Counted from the first letter of the stretch, positions 10,387 through 22,094 are shown. The stretch: DNA of 64,000 bases from Hortaea werneckii (GCA_037044905.1 JBAOKB010000048.1:372001-436000); one strand, 5' to 3'. The notes: generated from the letters alone by a model not told the origin. Program-made: numbers and translations.

Positions 10387-11722
10387 ATGAACTTTTTCGC
10401 AGCATCGCAGCAAGTCTTTAGACGTCCCTTGATATCTACGCTCCTCACAGTAAGCTTTACAAGCCTGCTTTACATCTGCTTCGTCGCTGATCCCAAGAAG
10501 CCCGCTACGACAAGGAAGATGCATATCGAATCGATCCCCATGTGTAGGTCCTCTAGTGCCTGCACCTTGATGGCCTTGTCCATAGATTTTTGAAACTAGC
10601 AGTAGCTGACTTTGTTCGAAATAGGGGAGGGTAGTGGCAACAACTACGCCTACATAGTTACGGACGACAAGACCAAGGATGCGGTCGTTATTGACCCGGC
10701 AAATCCATCGGAGTAAGCTGCAGCTGGGGCCTCTACCCTGAAGAGACACTCGGTTTTTGTGCCTTGGATTACTGATGCGTTGGACAGGGTGCTACCTAGC
10801 CTCAAGAAAACCATTGATTCCGGAGTCAATCTGAAGAGCATCATCAACACTCATCAGTCAGCTCATTCCCCATGGTGAAGCCTAATGACCACACTAACCA
10901 AGACCCAGCCATCATGACCATGCGGGTGGCAATTCAGAGATGGTGAGTGAGCTTGAGCACGTGCAGCAATGCTTAATGTTGACCACGACTCCAGCTTCAA
11001 TCTTACCCTCTCCCCATCATTGGAGGGAAGGACTGTTCGAAAGTCTCAAAGACGCCAGCGCATAACGAAGAATTTTCTGTTGGCAACATCAAAGTGAAGG
11101 CTTTGCACACGCCATGCCATACGCAGGACAGCATCTGCTTCTTCTTTGAGGATGGAAATGAAAGGGCTGTCTTCACCGGCGATACGCTCTTCATTGGCGG
11201 TGAGTCCTTCCGGTCGCAAATGGGCTACATATGCTTTCACTTGCTGACTATGATCCGCTTTAGGATGTGGGCGTTTCTTCGAAGGCACACCAGAGGAAAT
11301 GGACAAGGCACTGAACGAGACACTCGCTGCCTTGCCAGACGACACTAAGGTCTACGTATGTCCATCAACCTTCGTGATTGAAACCCATTCACTGCGAGCT
11401 AACACTTTTCATCTTAGCCTGGCCATGAGTACACAAAGGGCAACGTGAAGTTCGGCATCAAGGTGATGCAGTCCGAGCCTATCAAGAAGCTTGAGGCTTT
11501 TGCGAATGCAAACAAGCAAACGCAAGGCAAGTTCACAATTGGAGATGAGAAGGAGCACAACGTCTTCATGAAACTTGATGTGAGTCGATGAAGGCCCTGC
11601 ATATTGAGAGTGAATCAGACGCTGACACTGATCGTCAGGATCCTACTGTGCAGCAGTTCACAGGTAAGACGAACAGGGTCGATGTCATGGGTGCTCTCAG
11701 ACAGGCAAAGAACTCTATGTAA
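10387..11722 (+). CDS. GLO2: Hydroxyacylglutathione hydrolase (glyoxalase II)
   Basis: Glyoxalase II hydrolyses S-D-lactoylglutathione to D-lactate and glutathione, the second step of methylglyoxal detoxification. The exons are 10387-10449, 10519-10543, 10625-10712, 10788-10856, 10909-10942, 10995-11199, 11264-11355, 11418-11579 and 11639-11722, in frame for 273 residues. The metallo-beta-lactamase metal ligands are clear: THHHHDHAGGN (formed across two introns), the histidine of HTPCHT, and FTGDTLFIGGCGRFFEG. PGHEYT and the glutathione-site region follow. The first intron (10450-10518, GTAAGC...AAG) is 69 nt, in frame and stop-free. Splicing gives a short N-terminus containing FRRPLISTLL, a possible mitochondrial presequence; the ATG at 10519 would give a cytosolic form. 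No indels are seen. Confidence 0.93.
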
Positions 11723-12055
11723 ATTTCATGGCCTTTGTCGCCGACAGAAGATGTGAAACTAGTTGTAAAGAAATTTGAATGAATGGCCAGAGTGATGATG
11801 ATGTCTCCATTGAGATTGGTATAGTGAAGTCGTGCTCCAATCACATGCGAGCAATTAAGGTGGCGTTGGCGCGAAACGCGTCTCCACACGCTCCCGTGGG
11901 GCAGTCATCGAGCTGCTAGAGTCATTGACTGCAGTCACACTGTGGAATGAAGTCCTGAATCATCTCACCTGCGCTTCTTTAAACTTTTGCCACATCTCAG
12001 ACATGATCCTACGAATATCGACCTAATTGCCTATTCATCCACCGAAAGCAAGAAG
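11723..12055. other. Intergenic region
   Basis: This is a 333-bp spacer between two genes on the + strand. It contains CAGTCACA near 11932, similar to the fission-yeast HomolD core promoter box, but one copy is weak evidence. I see no gene. Confidence 0.4.
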
Positions 12056-14073
12056 ATGAGTACGAGAGCCGAGAGATACCGACAGCCCCAGTCGGCGGCA
12101 GACCGACGGGCAGGCGAATCGGTATAATCCACACAACACCATCTTGGATGAGTACAGAATGCTAAGCATAGTATCTACAGGCTTTAAGCGATTTTGCCGA
12201 CTACGTCCAACAGCAACAAGCATTGCGAAAGCCACCCATTACAAACACCTCCACTACGTCATCTGGCAACAGCGCGGCGAATGCATCGAAGCAAGAACAT
12301 GCCGAGCTTGACATTCTCGACACATTAGATCTCGCAGACGACAAGCCGAAAGTCCGATTAAAGGACTTGCTCCTAGATGATGGGGAAACTCAGGACGACA
12401 GTATCAAGCAACTGTCCGAGTTCATCGTCAGCAGGATAGACGAAGGACATGGCGAGTGCTTGTTCGATGTAGGGCTTGAAGACAATGGCGACACGCAGGC
12501 ATTGACAGAAGCCGAGTGGGATGCGGCGCTGGCACGAATACATGGCGTCCTGAAGCCCATGAACGCAAACATCAGACCTCTCATTACGAAGAATGTTCCG
12601 GACAGCGCTGTGGACGTAGGCAACGAGCTGAAGAAAGAGCGTGGATGCGTGGGCAAATTCCTCATACGACGACAACCAGAAGAGGTAGATAATGTCATCG
12701 AAACGAGGATAGCGGTGGTGGGCAATGTGGACGCTGGCAAAAGCACTTTACTAGGTGTCCTCGTTAAAGGCGGGCTTGATGATGGAAGAGGGCGCATGCG
12801 AGTCAATCTGTTCCGACATAAGCACGAAATGGAGTCTGGCAGAACCAGCTCGGTGGGTATGGAGATCATGGGCTTCGACACCAAGGGAGAGGTAGTGGTC
12901 TCTGGCGTGCCAGGTCGCAAGCTCAGCTGGGAGGAAATAGGCAAGCGAAGTGCGAAAGTCATCTCCTTCACCGACTTGGCTGGACACGAGAGGTATTTGC
13001 GAACGACCGTCTTCGGACTGCTGAGCTCAGAACCGAACTACTGTCTCCTGATGGTCGCAGCAAATAACGGTCTGATTGGCATGTCGAAAGAGCATCTCGG
13101 CATTGCTCTTGCTCTCAACGTGCCTGTCATGGTCGTTATTACTAAGATCGACATCTGCCCGCCTCACATCCTTCAACAGACACTCACCCAGCTGCAGAAA
13201 ATCCTCAAATCCCCAGGAGCGCGAAAAATACCGATCTTCATCAAGAATCGTGAAGAATGCGTCAACACGGCCTCACAGTTTGTGAGTCAGCGCATTTGCC
13301 CGATCTTCCAGGTCTCAAATGTGACTGGCGAATCTCTGGATATGGTGCGAGAATTCCTCAACATCTTGCCACATCACGGAAAATACGACCCGGATGCACC
13401 GTTCGAGTTCCACGTGAACGACACCTTCTCAGTACCTTTCGTCGGGACGGTCGTTAGTGGCGTCGTCAAATCCGGCGTGGTCCACGCAGGCGATACTGTG
13501 CTAGTGGGTCCCGACAGTCTAGGCCAGTTCACGACAACGACCGTGAGGAGCATTGAGCGAAAACGCATTCCAGTCCCGGCTTGCTCAGCAGGCCAAAGCG
13601 CTTCATTCGCTCTGCGGCGTGTGAGAAGGAAGGATGTCCGCAAGGGCATGGTGGTCCTCCTGGCCAAGAGCGAAGCCAACCCGAACGCCCCCATCTCTCA
13701 GCCAAAGGTCTATCGGGAGTTCGTCGCTGAAGTGCTCATCCTCTCCCACGCTACGACCATCCGGACGAAGTACCAGGCGATGCTGCACGTAGGACCTATC
13801 TCGCAGACATGCGCCATCATAGACATCGACCGCGCCTACATCCGAACGGGCGATAGGGCAACAGTCGCCTTCCGATTCGTGCGGAGGCCCGAGTTTCTGG
13901 CTGTCGGCGATAGGATACTTTTCAGGGAAGGCAGGACGAAGGGGCTAGGCATCGTGAAGCAGGTCGGCTACGACACTAGCAAGCCTTTGAATGCCGAGGC
14001 GGTGAAGGAACGGGAGAAGATGGAAGAGGACCGCAAGGCAGGGGTTAAGCCTTCCGCTTTGGCTGCGCAGTAA
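12056..14073 (+). CDS. GTPBP1/GTPBP2-type translational GTPase
   Basis: This EF-Tu-like GTPase of the GTPBP1/2 family is linked in animals to translation elongation rescue and mRNA decay. G motifs are intact: G1 GNVDAGKST, G3 DLAGHERYL and G4 TKID, followed by beta-barrel domains (VPFVGTVVSGVVKSG) and a C-terminal domain with VYREFVAEV. The protein begins at the ATG at 12056 in a 66-nt first exon (MSTRAERYRQPQ). The intron at 12122-12180 (59 nt) joins it to ALSDFADYVQQQQ and keeps the frame. Starting at 12223 would rely on a TTG, which is why this upstream exon is preferred. The predicted protein is 652 residues. No indel is seen. Confidence 0.9.
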
Positions 14074-14520
14074 GACGCTCTACTCGCAGCGGCGTCAAGG
14101 CCGGACGATACTTAATGAATTCTCAAATGTACGTTCACGATTGGAAGGGGACTGGGTGAGAAGTGGGACACTCTCTGGCGTTTTTGGGGGGAGTTGAATT
14201 TCGGACCAAATCAGAAGGGAAGATTCGATGCCGTTATACAGGCCAATGAGCGAGTGGTTCCTACGACGACCGACGTACGTTACTGTCATTCGAAGTAGTT
14301 TGTAGAGACGTGTTTAATGCTTCATCCAATTCATTCCCTTGTCTTGAAGCCCACGTCAGCACTGGCGAACGAGGGCTAACCGAAGCATCGACAAGACAAC
14401 GATTGCTTCTGTATGGGGTGAATGACAACAGTTCGAAAAGACTTCATTTTCTTTCTATAGAACAAGTGCTAATCCGGCTCAGTCCCCCAGTACAGGCACT
14501 CAGATTGGTCATCTCCTCAC
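14074..14520. other. Convergent intergenic region
   Basis: This is a 447-bp spacer holding the 3' UTRs of the GTPase gene and DCP2. I see nothing else in it. Confidence 0.45.
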
Positions 14521-17500
14521 TCAACCTCCCGCCTTCTTGACGACCCCGTTCAAGAATCCAAGCAAGAACTCCTTGTTGTTGTCGCCAGTAGGCGTCGCGC
14601 TCCCACCAGCTCTACTCGCACTTCTACTTCCGCCGCCATTTCCGTTTTCCATCATAGCATTGCTCTCTCGTCTGAGCCCATTGTTCGCCGTACCGTGAGG
14701 GAATCCGTTGCCGTAGTCTGGGACATGTTGGAGACCAGAGAGGAAAGGGTTTCCGTCACTTGTCTGGTGAAAGCTCGTCTTGCTTGCGGGTGTTCCGAGA
14801 GCGAAAGGCGAGATGGGTGTTCCGGGTATGGAGTCCTTGCTCTGGTGCTGTTGGTGTGATGGACCAGGGCGAGTGAAGAGGTCCTAGAGAGCGTTTTGCG
14901 GTGTCTGATGACGCGCGTGCTGCGAAACTTGCTGTTTCTGGTGCTGCTGTTGCGGGGCATGGGTGGTGGAGATGGTGGGCGGCTGACGGCTCGACTGCCT
15001 GGAAGGCACAATCATTGGCGCTGGAGGCGGCATAGATGTGGCAGCGCTTGACTGTGTGGGGCTGTTCAGTAGGCTCATTAAGCCATCTTTAGCTTGTGCT
15101 GCGGACTCCCTCCTGCTCTGTGCAGCGGCTGAGTCGACCGGAGCAGCAGCCGCGGTAGGCGTGGCAGCGGTATCCTCTTCATCACCCATCCGAGGACCTG
15201 CGAAAAGCTCCAACAATTCATTCTTCTTCTTGTCCTCTTTGCCCACGGCAAATCCCTCTTGTTCACGTGCCTTCTGGGGTGCCATCGATCTAGGCGTGAG
15301 CGAAGGCGACGTACCACCTTCATCCTTCATGGGCGTCGGACTTACAGCAGCCGTTTCTGCAGAGGTTGCTGCTGGTTTCGATTGACCGAACAATGCGAGC
15401 AATTGCTCACGCTTGTCGCCTTCGGCCGCTGCTTCCACACTCGGTCTCTTCTCCTCGACGAACTCGGCGGCCTTTTGTACTGTTGTTGGATCAACAGATT
15501 CAGGGCGTTTAAGTACCTGGGGCGGCTGTGATGGAGGCTGGGATCGACGGCCGTTCTTTTCGGACGCTGGCTTCCCCTTGGTTGGACCGCCAGATGTTGG
15601 CTGAGCATGGGGCTGCATTGGAGCTGGGGCAGGTGATTGAGTGCCAGTCTGCTTACCGGAGGCCGCAGAAGCAGGGCGCTGCAGGATCTTGAAGGCTGGC
15701 TGAGCTTGCTGCTTTGATGAAATTGGCGTTCCGTTCTCATGCCCCTTTCCAGACTTGTTCGGACCTTTGCCAGGCTTTGGCGAGGCCCTATGTGGTGGCG
15801 GCGGAGGCGGCGGCGGCTGCTGCTGCTGTGCTGTCTGTGGAGACTGTCGCTGCATGATTTTAATCTGGGGGTCCGGTGCTCCCTGCGCTGGCCTTCCCGC
15901 TTCATTGCTAGCACGCACGAAGTGCTGGGGATTTGAAGGATTGAAGACCTGCTTTCCTGGCTCGGTCGCCTGCGAAGGATGGGCTTCGGAAGGTGCAGCG
16001 GCGGTCATTGGGGGCCGCTGAGCCGACTGCTGTGGTTGCTGGCGAGGAGGAGCTTGCTGTACAGGCATGGGTTGCGGACTCTTCGGCTTCATTCGAGCAG
16101 GTAGTGTCCGCGTAATCTCTGCGAGCGTCGTCCGCCTCTCCTTGTTGCCCTCAGCAGGTCTGATTACAAAATCAGCAGGGGTTGGACTGACAGCTTGCTC
16201 TCGCGCCTCCTCAGCTCTAGAAGCCACGGCCGAGTTTGGTCCGTCTGCAGGCTGCGAAGGTCGTCTGAACAACTCCAACAGTGCATTTTGATGTTGCGTA
16301 CTCGGCTTCCTCGCTGCGCCTGGCTGTCCGGCATTGGACCCCAGACCGGACTTTCCACCGCCACTTTTCAATGCCTCCAAAAGTCCCATGCTGTGAGCAT
16401 TCAACCTAGGCATTGGAAGCTCACCCGCCTTAGGTACAGCAGGACCGGCTTGAATGGCTACGTGAGCATCTCGAGCGCCATAAGGACCCTGTGGTGCATG
16501 CGGATCTTGCAGGCCTGCGAAGGGTGCATTTAGAGGATGCTGAGGCTGCTGATGCAACTGATGGGTCGATGGCATAGCTGCATCGGCAGCTGTTGGCGTA
16601 GGAGCTTGTGAAGGTGGGTGTTGAAGCATCGAGTGTGTAGCCATCTGCGCTCCCAGCTGCGGCGGCTGGATGGGCTGGCGTTGAGGGATGGCGAAAGGAG
16701 GAGTAGGTTGCGAGATGGGGCCAGGGAAGTTCTGCTGCTGCTGAGGCTCCTGCAGCTGCTGTGGAGGTTGCGGCTGAGGGCGCTGAGTCAATTGAGGCTG
16801 CAACCAAGCCGGCAGTCCACTTTGTAGCGGATGCTGGGCTTGCTGACCTTGAGCGTGCAACCCTGGCGGTGGCGTAGGCCGCATGCTCTGCTGACCAAGC
16901 ATTGCCGGGACAGAAAAGTTCCTTGACTGATGCGGTGGCATGCCCTGCGCATGCAGTCTCTGAGGGCTAAAAGCAAAATCTGGGACGCTTTGCTGGAAGC
17001 CTTGCATGTTAGGATGCCGCGGATGTCTGGGATGGGGCTGATAGGCTCCTGTGGTGGGAAGGCTTGGTCGATCTGGTCGAGCGGCGTTTGCGGGATCGCA
17101 GGATTTGGCTGTGCGGAGCCTTGAAGGAGGGACATCAGATGCGAGCTTTGTCCGTCGTTGGCGTTTGCGAGGTTTGGTGTTGACGCGGGTTCAAACGAAG
17201 GTGGCTGAGGCTGAATAGCTGGGACGGAGCCGATTCCCATCAGGCGACGTAGCTCCTCACTCTTGTCGATGGTGGGCAGCGCCTCATTCGTAGGCACAGC
17301 GGATCCACGAGCCTGAGTCTCTACATTCTCGTCATCTCCGGCGACTGCTGGCATCGGGACCGGCATGCTCGCTGCTCTGGCATCTCTGGTAACATCCTTT
17401 TTCCTCTGCACGCTTATCCATTTCCGCAGAGGGCCCAGAAATGGCGCAACCATGTAGAACTTGTTCGCCTGGTTGGCCTGGTCTTGGGCGTGCTTTTGCT

Positions 17501-18185
17501 TTTTGAAACCCGGCAAGTCCTTGACGTTATACCATGCAATCTTGCTGATCTCCTTCCGCGTCTGAGGCTCAAACACTGTATCGAGCGGCACACCCCTGAA
17601 AACGAACAGTCGCATGTGCTGCTCGCGCATGGTAACATCAATGTACTTGACATTCTCGTCGCCTTGATTATCATCCTGCCCTACTAAGCCCGCGGCTCGC
17701 ACATCAAATCCGGTTTCCTCGTACACTTCGCGAACTGCGCAGTCCAGATCTCGCTCGTCCTTATTGATCTTTCCCCTCGGGAACGACCAGCTCGAGCCCT
17801 TCTTCCATCCTTTCACAAGCACGACCCTCTCACAGGCCTCATCCATCAATATAGCACCCCTTACCGGCACGCGTACCTTGTACGCCAAGAACTCTTCGTA
17901 GGCGGCCACATGCTCAGCGTCGGTAAATCCGCTTAACAAGGGGCAGTGCTGGAATAAGGCGAGACAGAATTGGCGTAGTGGCAAAGATGGCAGAGGCGTA
18001 GAGGCAGTGGCTGCGAGAGGACGAATGAAGTCTTCGTAAAACCACTGTGCTTCCTCAACTTGGAAGCAGAGGCGGGGGATGGATTGTAGCTCGGAGCGAG
18101 GCAGGTTAAGAAGAAAGCGGACGGTGAGGTCATCGAGGATATTAGGTAGGGTCATCTCCATATCTGAGGTTGCTGTTCCGGTCAT
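14521..18185 (-). CDS. DCP2: mRNA decapping enzyme Dcp2
   Basis: Dcp2 removes the m7G cap in 5'-3' mRNA decay, acting in the cytoplasm and P-bodies with Dcp1, Edc3 and Pat1. Box A regulatory domain (LDDLTVRFLLNLP) leads into the Nudix domain with GKINKDERDLDCAVREVYEETGFD-type box (seen at about 17700-17790; catalytic Glu residues present). Box B and a very long Pro/Gln-rich disordered tail follow. The tail carries repeated helical leucine motifs: HLMSLLQ, MGLLEALK, ALLELFRR, QLLALFGQ, ELLELFAG, GLMSLLNS and FLLGFLNGVVKK. There are two breaks. A missing base at about 17048 is restored as PPQ|GAYQPHPRHP. An in-frame TAG at 14884-14886 splits NAL*DLFTRPG, a motif that should read NALLDLF. In-frame coding continues from there to 14521, where the conserved C-terminus ends. 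There is no intron in ~3.7 kb. Confidence 0.92.
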
Positions 18186-18600
18186 GGTGATTGTGGGAGG
18201 TGTAGTTTCGCATTGCAGGGCGAGCGGGGGATACCGCGTGGTGAGTGGGACGTAGCTACGCGCTGGGGCGGCTACTGAGGATCGTTAGTGACTTCAGACG
18301 TTGGTCTCCGTGAGCGACTGGCGGCAGCAGTAGCGCCTGGGTCTGGTTGTGGTATAGGTGAGTGAAGGTGTGGTGTCGTGTTGGGTGGTGAACGCGTGAG
18401 CGATAATGTCGTAGTGTCGTGCCCCAAGCTCTCAAAGCGAACATCACTCGGGCGCACAGACTCGGAGATCGGATCCATGTGCAAGCCTTCGAGTCATCGA
18501 TCGGCGTGTGCAGATACAGACTGACTCGCTCGGCGCATCCCAACTCGCGCCTCCTCCAAGAACTTTTCTTAAACCGCAAGGTCGACCCCCATCCGCCGCC
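18186..18600. promoter_or_regulatory. Shared promoter region, DCP2 / J protein
   Basis: This is a 415-bp head-to-head spacer. The half nearest the J-protein gene is pyrimidine-rich on the + strand. I recognise no specific site. Confidence 0.45.
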
Positions 18601-19876
18601 ATGTCGACCGACGATTTCAAGCACCATGCTTTGAACTCTTCACATGACTTCTACGAACTTCTTGGTGTTGCAGAAGGGGCCACCGACTCCGAAATCCGAT
18701 CTGCCTACCGCAAAGCCACGCTCAAATACCATCCGGATAAAGTGGGCGCGAACGAGCAGACACTCGAAAGATGGCATCTTCTTCAGGTCGCACATGAAGT
18801 CCTTGCTGATTCTTCCGTCCGCGAACTCTACGACAATGCACGACGGGCCCGAGCGGAGAAGAAACAGCGGGACGAGGCGTATGAAGGCCGAAGGAAATGG
18901 ATGAAGGAGGACTTGGAGCGGAGGGAGAGTGGTGCAGTGAAGCGGAAACGGGATGAGAGCGAGGCGGAAGAGGCATTTGAGAGGGAGCTACGCAGGATCG
19001 CGGAGAACAATAAGAGGCGAAGGAAGGAGATGGAGGCCAAGTTGAGCGAGGAGGCTCGCAAGGCGGAGGCTGAGGAAGCAGAGGCCGAGGAGGGTAAACA
19101 AACAACTTTGAATTGGGCTTGATAGTAAAGGGGATGCTGCCCAACAGCCGCAAGGTCCTTCAGATATTGATCGAACTGTGACTTTGCGCTTCCCCAGCTC
19201 CGCTACCTTGGACCGCGAGAAGATCGTTTCAATGTTCTCTCGTTTTGGCGACATCGATGAGGCACTGCTCCGCCCTCCGAAGAAGATTCGTATTGAAGGC
19301 GAGAAACACCGTAAGGAGTACATCACCGCGGTCGTCGTCTTCAAAAGCATCGTCGGTGCCCACGCTGCCGTGACCGACTTTGGAAGCATCCAAAAGCAAA
19401 GTCACCAAGAAAACGCTGCAGAATGGCGTTATATTGAGCAAGTCAATTGGGCAAGCGGAAAAGAACCTGATGCCGTACCTAAACCAAAGTCAATGACACC
19501 CCATTCTACAACACCTGGACAATCTACAGCGGCAGCTACGCCTCCTACACTGCCTTCGGGTACTCTAGGTACGCCTTCGGCCAAGAGCAGAAAGCTAGCA
19601 GATGACCTCCTCAATCGAAATCCGCCGGATACGCCGACAACACCACAACGGAACGGAGAAGGAAACGGCGTTGCAGGACTGAAAAGAGTCCCCTCCTTCG
19701 CCTCCTTCAAGGGCACGCCAAGAGGGGCAGCGGCCGGGACGCCAATGGGTAGTCCAAGTCTACATGATGTGACCATGATGAGGCTTAAGAATGCTGAGCG
19801 TCGGCGCTTGGAAGAGAAGATCAGGCGCGAAGAAGCTGCTGATGAGGCAGGTGCTGGGCAGGAGAATGGGTCATAG
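18601..19876 (+). CDS. DNAJC17/Cwf23-like spliceosomal J protein with RRM
   Basis: This is a J-domain protein of the DNAJC17 type, a co-chaperone associated with spliceosomes. Residues ~15-85 form the J domain (HDFYELLGV...) with the HPD motif in KYHPDK. A long charged helix follows (RRARAEKKQRDE...ELRRIAENNKRRRKEMEAKL), then an RRM-like domain (RTVTLRFPSSATLDREKIVSMFSRFGDIDEALLRP; ITAVVVFKS). The tail is Pro/Thr-rich and ends in a short basic helix (RRRLEEKIRREE). The intron at 19094-19163 (GTAAAC...CTTCAG, 70 nt) joins the helix to DIDRTVT in frame and removes an apparent stop at 19120-19122. The total is 401 residues. An upstream in-frame ATG at 18508 is not favoured because homology begins after 18601. 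Confidence 0.9.
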
Positions 19877-21122
19877 GGTAGCTGTGCCTTGTGACGGGCT
19901 GCGGTGAAGTGGAAGGGCTTGTGATCGCTGGGTGGAGCAGTGTAAGCTGCATTTGGATCTGTGTTTAGTGATACCCCTGATCTTACGTTTTTATAATGAA
20001 AGGCCTTGGTTTGCTATCAGGAGCTCGAGTGTCGTGCGAGGTGGACTCTCGAAGCATTGACCTGGAACGTTGAGGCCATGTTAAAAATTACCCACCAGTG
20101 AAGCCTTATAGGTCGGCATCGGACTGTGGATGCAGCCAGCGCGAGGTCGTTGCCGACCCATTTACTTATAGCTGCAACGGAAAAGGAGAACGGCGGTGTA
20201 AATATTATCAGAACAACCTGCAATGCCACGTAGAGCATTAATGGGCAGCGTGAGATGTAAATCCATGATGTACCAAGCCTAACCCTGGCCAACCCTAATT
20301 GACGCCGCACTATTCCCAGTTTGGAAGTCACCACCCTGAGCCAACCTTTTACAACAACATCACCTCGCCATCACAGCGCCATAGCAATTGACAGGACCAC
20401 CGTCAGACGACGGAGTACGACTGGATGTATATTGGACATGTCAAGTCATTCGACCCAATGCTACAAGATTTCCTAAGGATAAAGACGCTACTCCGTCGTG
20501 TGAGGTATCTCTCGGCACACTGATGGCGGCTGAATGGCCACTGATACCTTCAGCTGCCTAGCCTCATCTTCGAAAGCCTCGCCGTTTCCCAAGTGGGAGT
20601 GTGTATTGGAGGGATGGAAGACCTCGACTTCTGTGGCAAAATCCGGCTCGAAGCACATAGCTGGCAGCATCCGGTCTATTACCACCAGGGTGACACTTCT
20701 TCAGTTGATCCTTTGGCCACACCTTCTCCCCGCCATACCTTTTGCCCTGGAGTCATTGGTGCATCCGCCATCGAAAAAGCATTCGGAGGCGTCATTGCAC
20801 TGGCAAGAGGACGCCTCACATCTACAATGCGCAAGTCTTCCGGTCTCAAGGGCGTTTTATGGCAGGACCATATCGGTCTATCCGTCCATCAGCACGGTAC
20901 GCTGCTTTGGTGCCGATTTTACTAGTGGTCGATGCCATGGAAAGCGTGGATCATCACTGTCGACTCGCAGTGGCTTGGCATGGAAATCTCTTGACTGTTC
21001 GTAATCTCGACCAAGGACCTTTCCCACAATATGGCCCTTGCTGATGATACCTTTATGGCATCTTACTCGACTGGAGGTGATTGTGGCAAGACGATATAAC
21101 ATACAATGACAGCTAAATAATC
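19877..21122. other. Gene-poor intergenic region
   Basis: This is 1.2 kb between the J-protein gene and the 5S rRNA gene. It contains a paired CCTAACCC/AACCCTAA element at about 20277-20298. ORFs up to ~156 codons (20534-21004) lack domain character and overlap in all three frames, so I do not call them. I see no transposon remnant. Confidence 0.45.
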
Positions 21123-21241
21123 ACAATCGGCCATAGGTTGCAGAAAATAGAGGATCCCGTCCGCTCTCCTGTACTCAAGCTGCAAACCGGTGGATTAGTA
21201 GTCGCGTGGGTGACCAGCGGCGAATACCCACTGCTGATTGT
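21123..21241 (+). rRNA. 5S ribosomal RNA gene
   Basis: The 119-nt sequence matches the fungal 5S pattern: CCATAGG near the 5' end, GATCCCGTCCGCTCTCCTGTACTCAAGC, then the box C-like GGATTAGTAGTCGCGTGGGTGACC and CGAATACCC. The ends ACAATCGG (21123-21130) and CTGATTGT (21234-21241) pair over all eight positions, with one G-U, to form helix I; this sets both boundaries. A run of T residues from 21241 fits a Pol III terminator. It is a single gene with no neighbouring rDNA, as is usual for the dispersed 5S genes of filamentous ascomycetes. It differs at several positions from the common filamentous-fungal 5S sequence, so it could be a variant copy. Confidence 0.9.
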
Positions 21242-21256
21242 TTTGTTTTTTTTTTG
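21241..21256 (+). terminator. Pol III terminator of the 5S gene
   Basis: TTTTTGTTTTTTTTTT follows directly after the helix I 3' strand of the 5S RNA. A run of four or more T residues on the coding strand ends Pol III transcription. Confidence 0.8.
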
Positions 21257-22094
21257 GTGTATGAAATTTTTTTGCCCGCAGCAAGCCCGAAATTACGGGG
21301 CCAGGGCGGCTGGGGGCTTCCTGGACCTACCGAAGAGCTATGACCATTGTATAAAGAGGTCACTACAAATTGGATGAATGCTGAAAGCTGCTGTTTCTAT
21401 AGGGTTTCAGTAGCTAAGCCCCAAATTGTTAGGATTGCCGTGAAATCTGAAAAATGACCTGGCCATTTTCAACGACGAGGGCGGAGAAGCCTCCTATGCG
21501 GTAATCAGCAGAGACCGAAAGGTTGAGCGCAGAGCAGATGGAGGAACTAAAGCACTGCGTGGTCATACGTGCTAGGGAAAGGAGAGCCAGCCCTCGAACG
21601 TCAATGCAAGATTGGCATTGTGCACGATAGCAAATCAGGCATGGAGGATCAAGCACTGAGAGTGAGTACTCACATCAATGGCCAGGAAACGCATGTTGCT
21701 GCGAGAATATCACATGCAAGTATGAGGATTGCCGATTTCTAAGAGCGTGTACGGTGCAAAGCGCACTCCAGCCGCGACGGCACCATGGCATTGCGCTCTT
21801 TCGGTCGAAGAATGATATAACGTTACAATCGTCTACATACCAAGTCCCGAGATTTTTTGCACCTCTTCACCACTCTTTGCTGTCTCACGTTCTGACGTGG
21901 ACCAAGCGAGGTTCGTTACTTCCCGATCCGGCTAGCGCCGCCCTCTGTGAGCACATCCTCCCTCTCGACAGCTCCGGCGCTTTGCAAACACAGCACAATG
22001 GACGCCTATACTCGAGATGAGTGGTTTAGCACCTGCAGTATCGTAGTGACAAGCTTCAAGATGAATTAGCCAACAGGCCAGCTAGATTACAAGC
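21257..22094. other. Intergenic region
   Basis: This lies between the 5S gene and the 3' end of UTP8. No ORF has protein-like character and I see no repeat. Confidence 0.45.

Noticed and set aside
12223..12270. GTPase start at 12223
   Set aside because: The codon is TTG. An upstream exon with an ATG at 12056 and a good 59-nt intron keeps the frame and extends the protein.
14884..14928. A 45-nt intron (GTTTCG...CTCTAG) that would remove the DCP2 amber codon
   Set aside because: The donor is poor and the length is below the other introns here. It would also delete the NAL half of a motif that clearly continues as DLF after the stop.
15038..16021. Several open frames antisense to the DCP2 tail, up to 115 codons
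   Set aside because: They are mirror images of the Gln/Pro-rich low-complexity tail and have no protein-like conservation pattern. The minus-strand DCP2 frame explains them.
20534..21044. Overlapping ORFs of 100-156 codons upstream of the 5S gene
   Set aside because: Three frames are open at once and none shows domain motifs, splice structure or coding bias.
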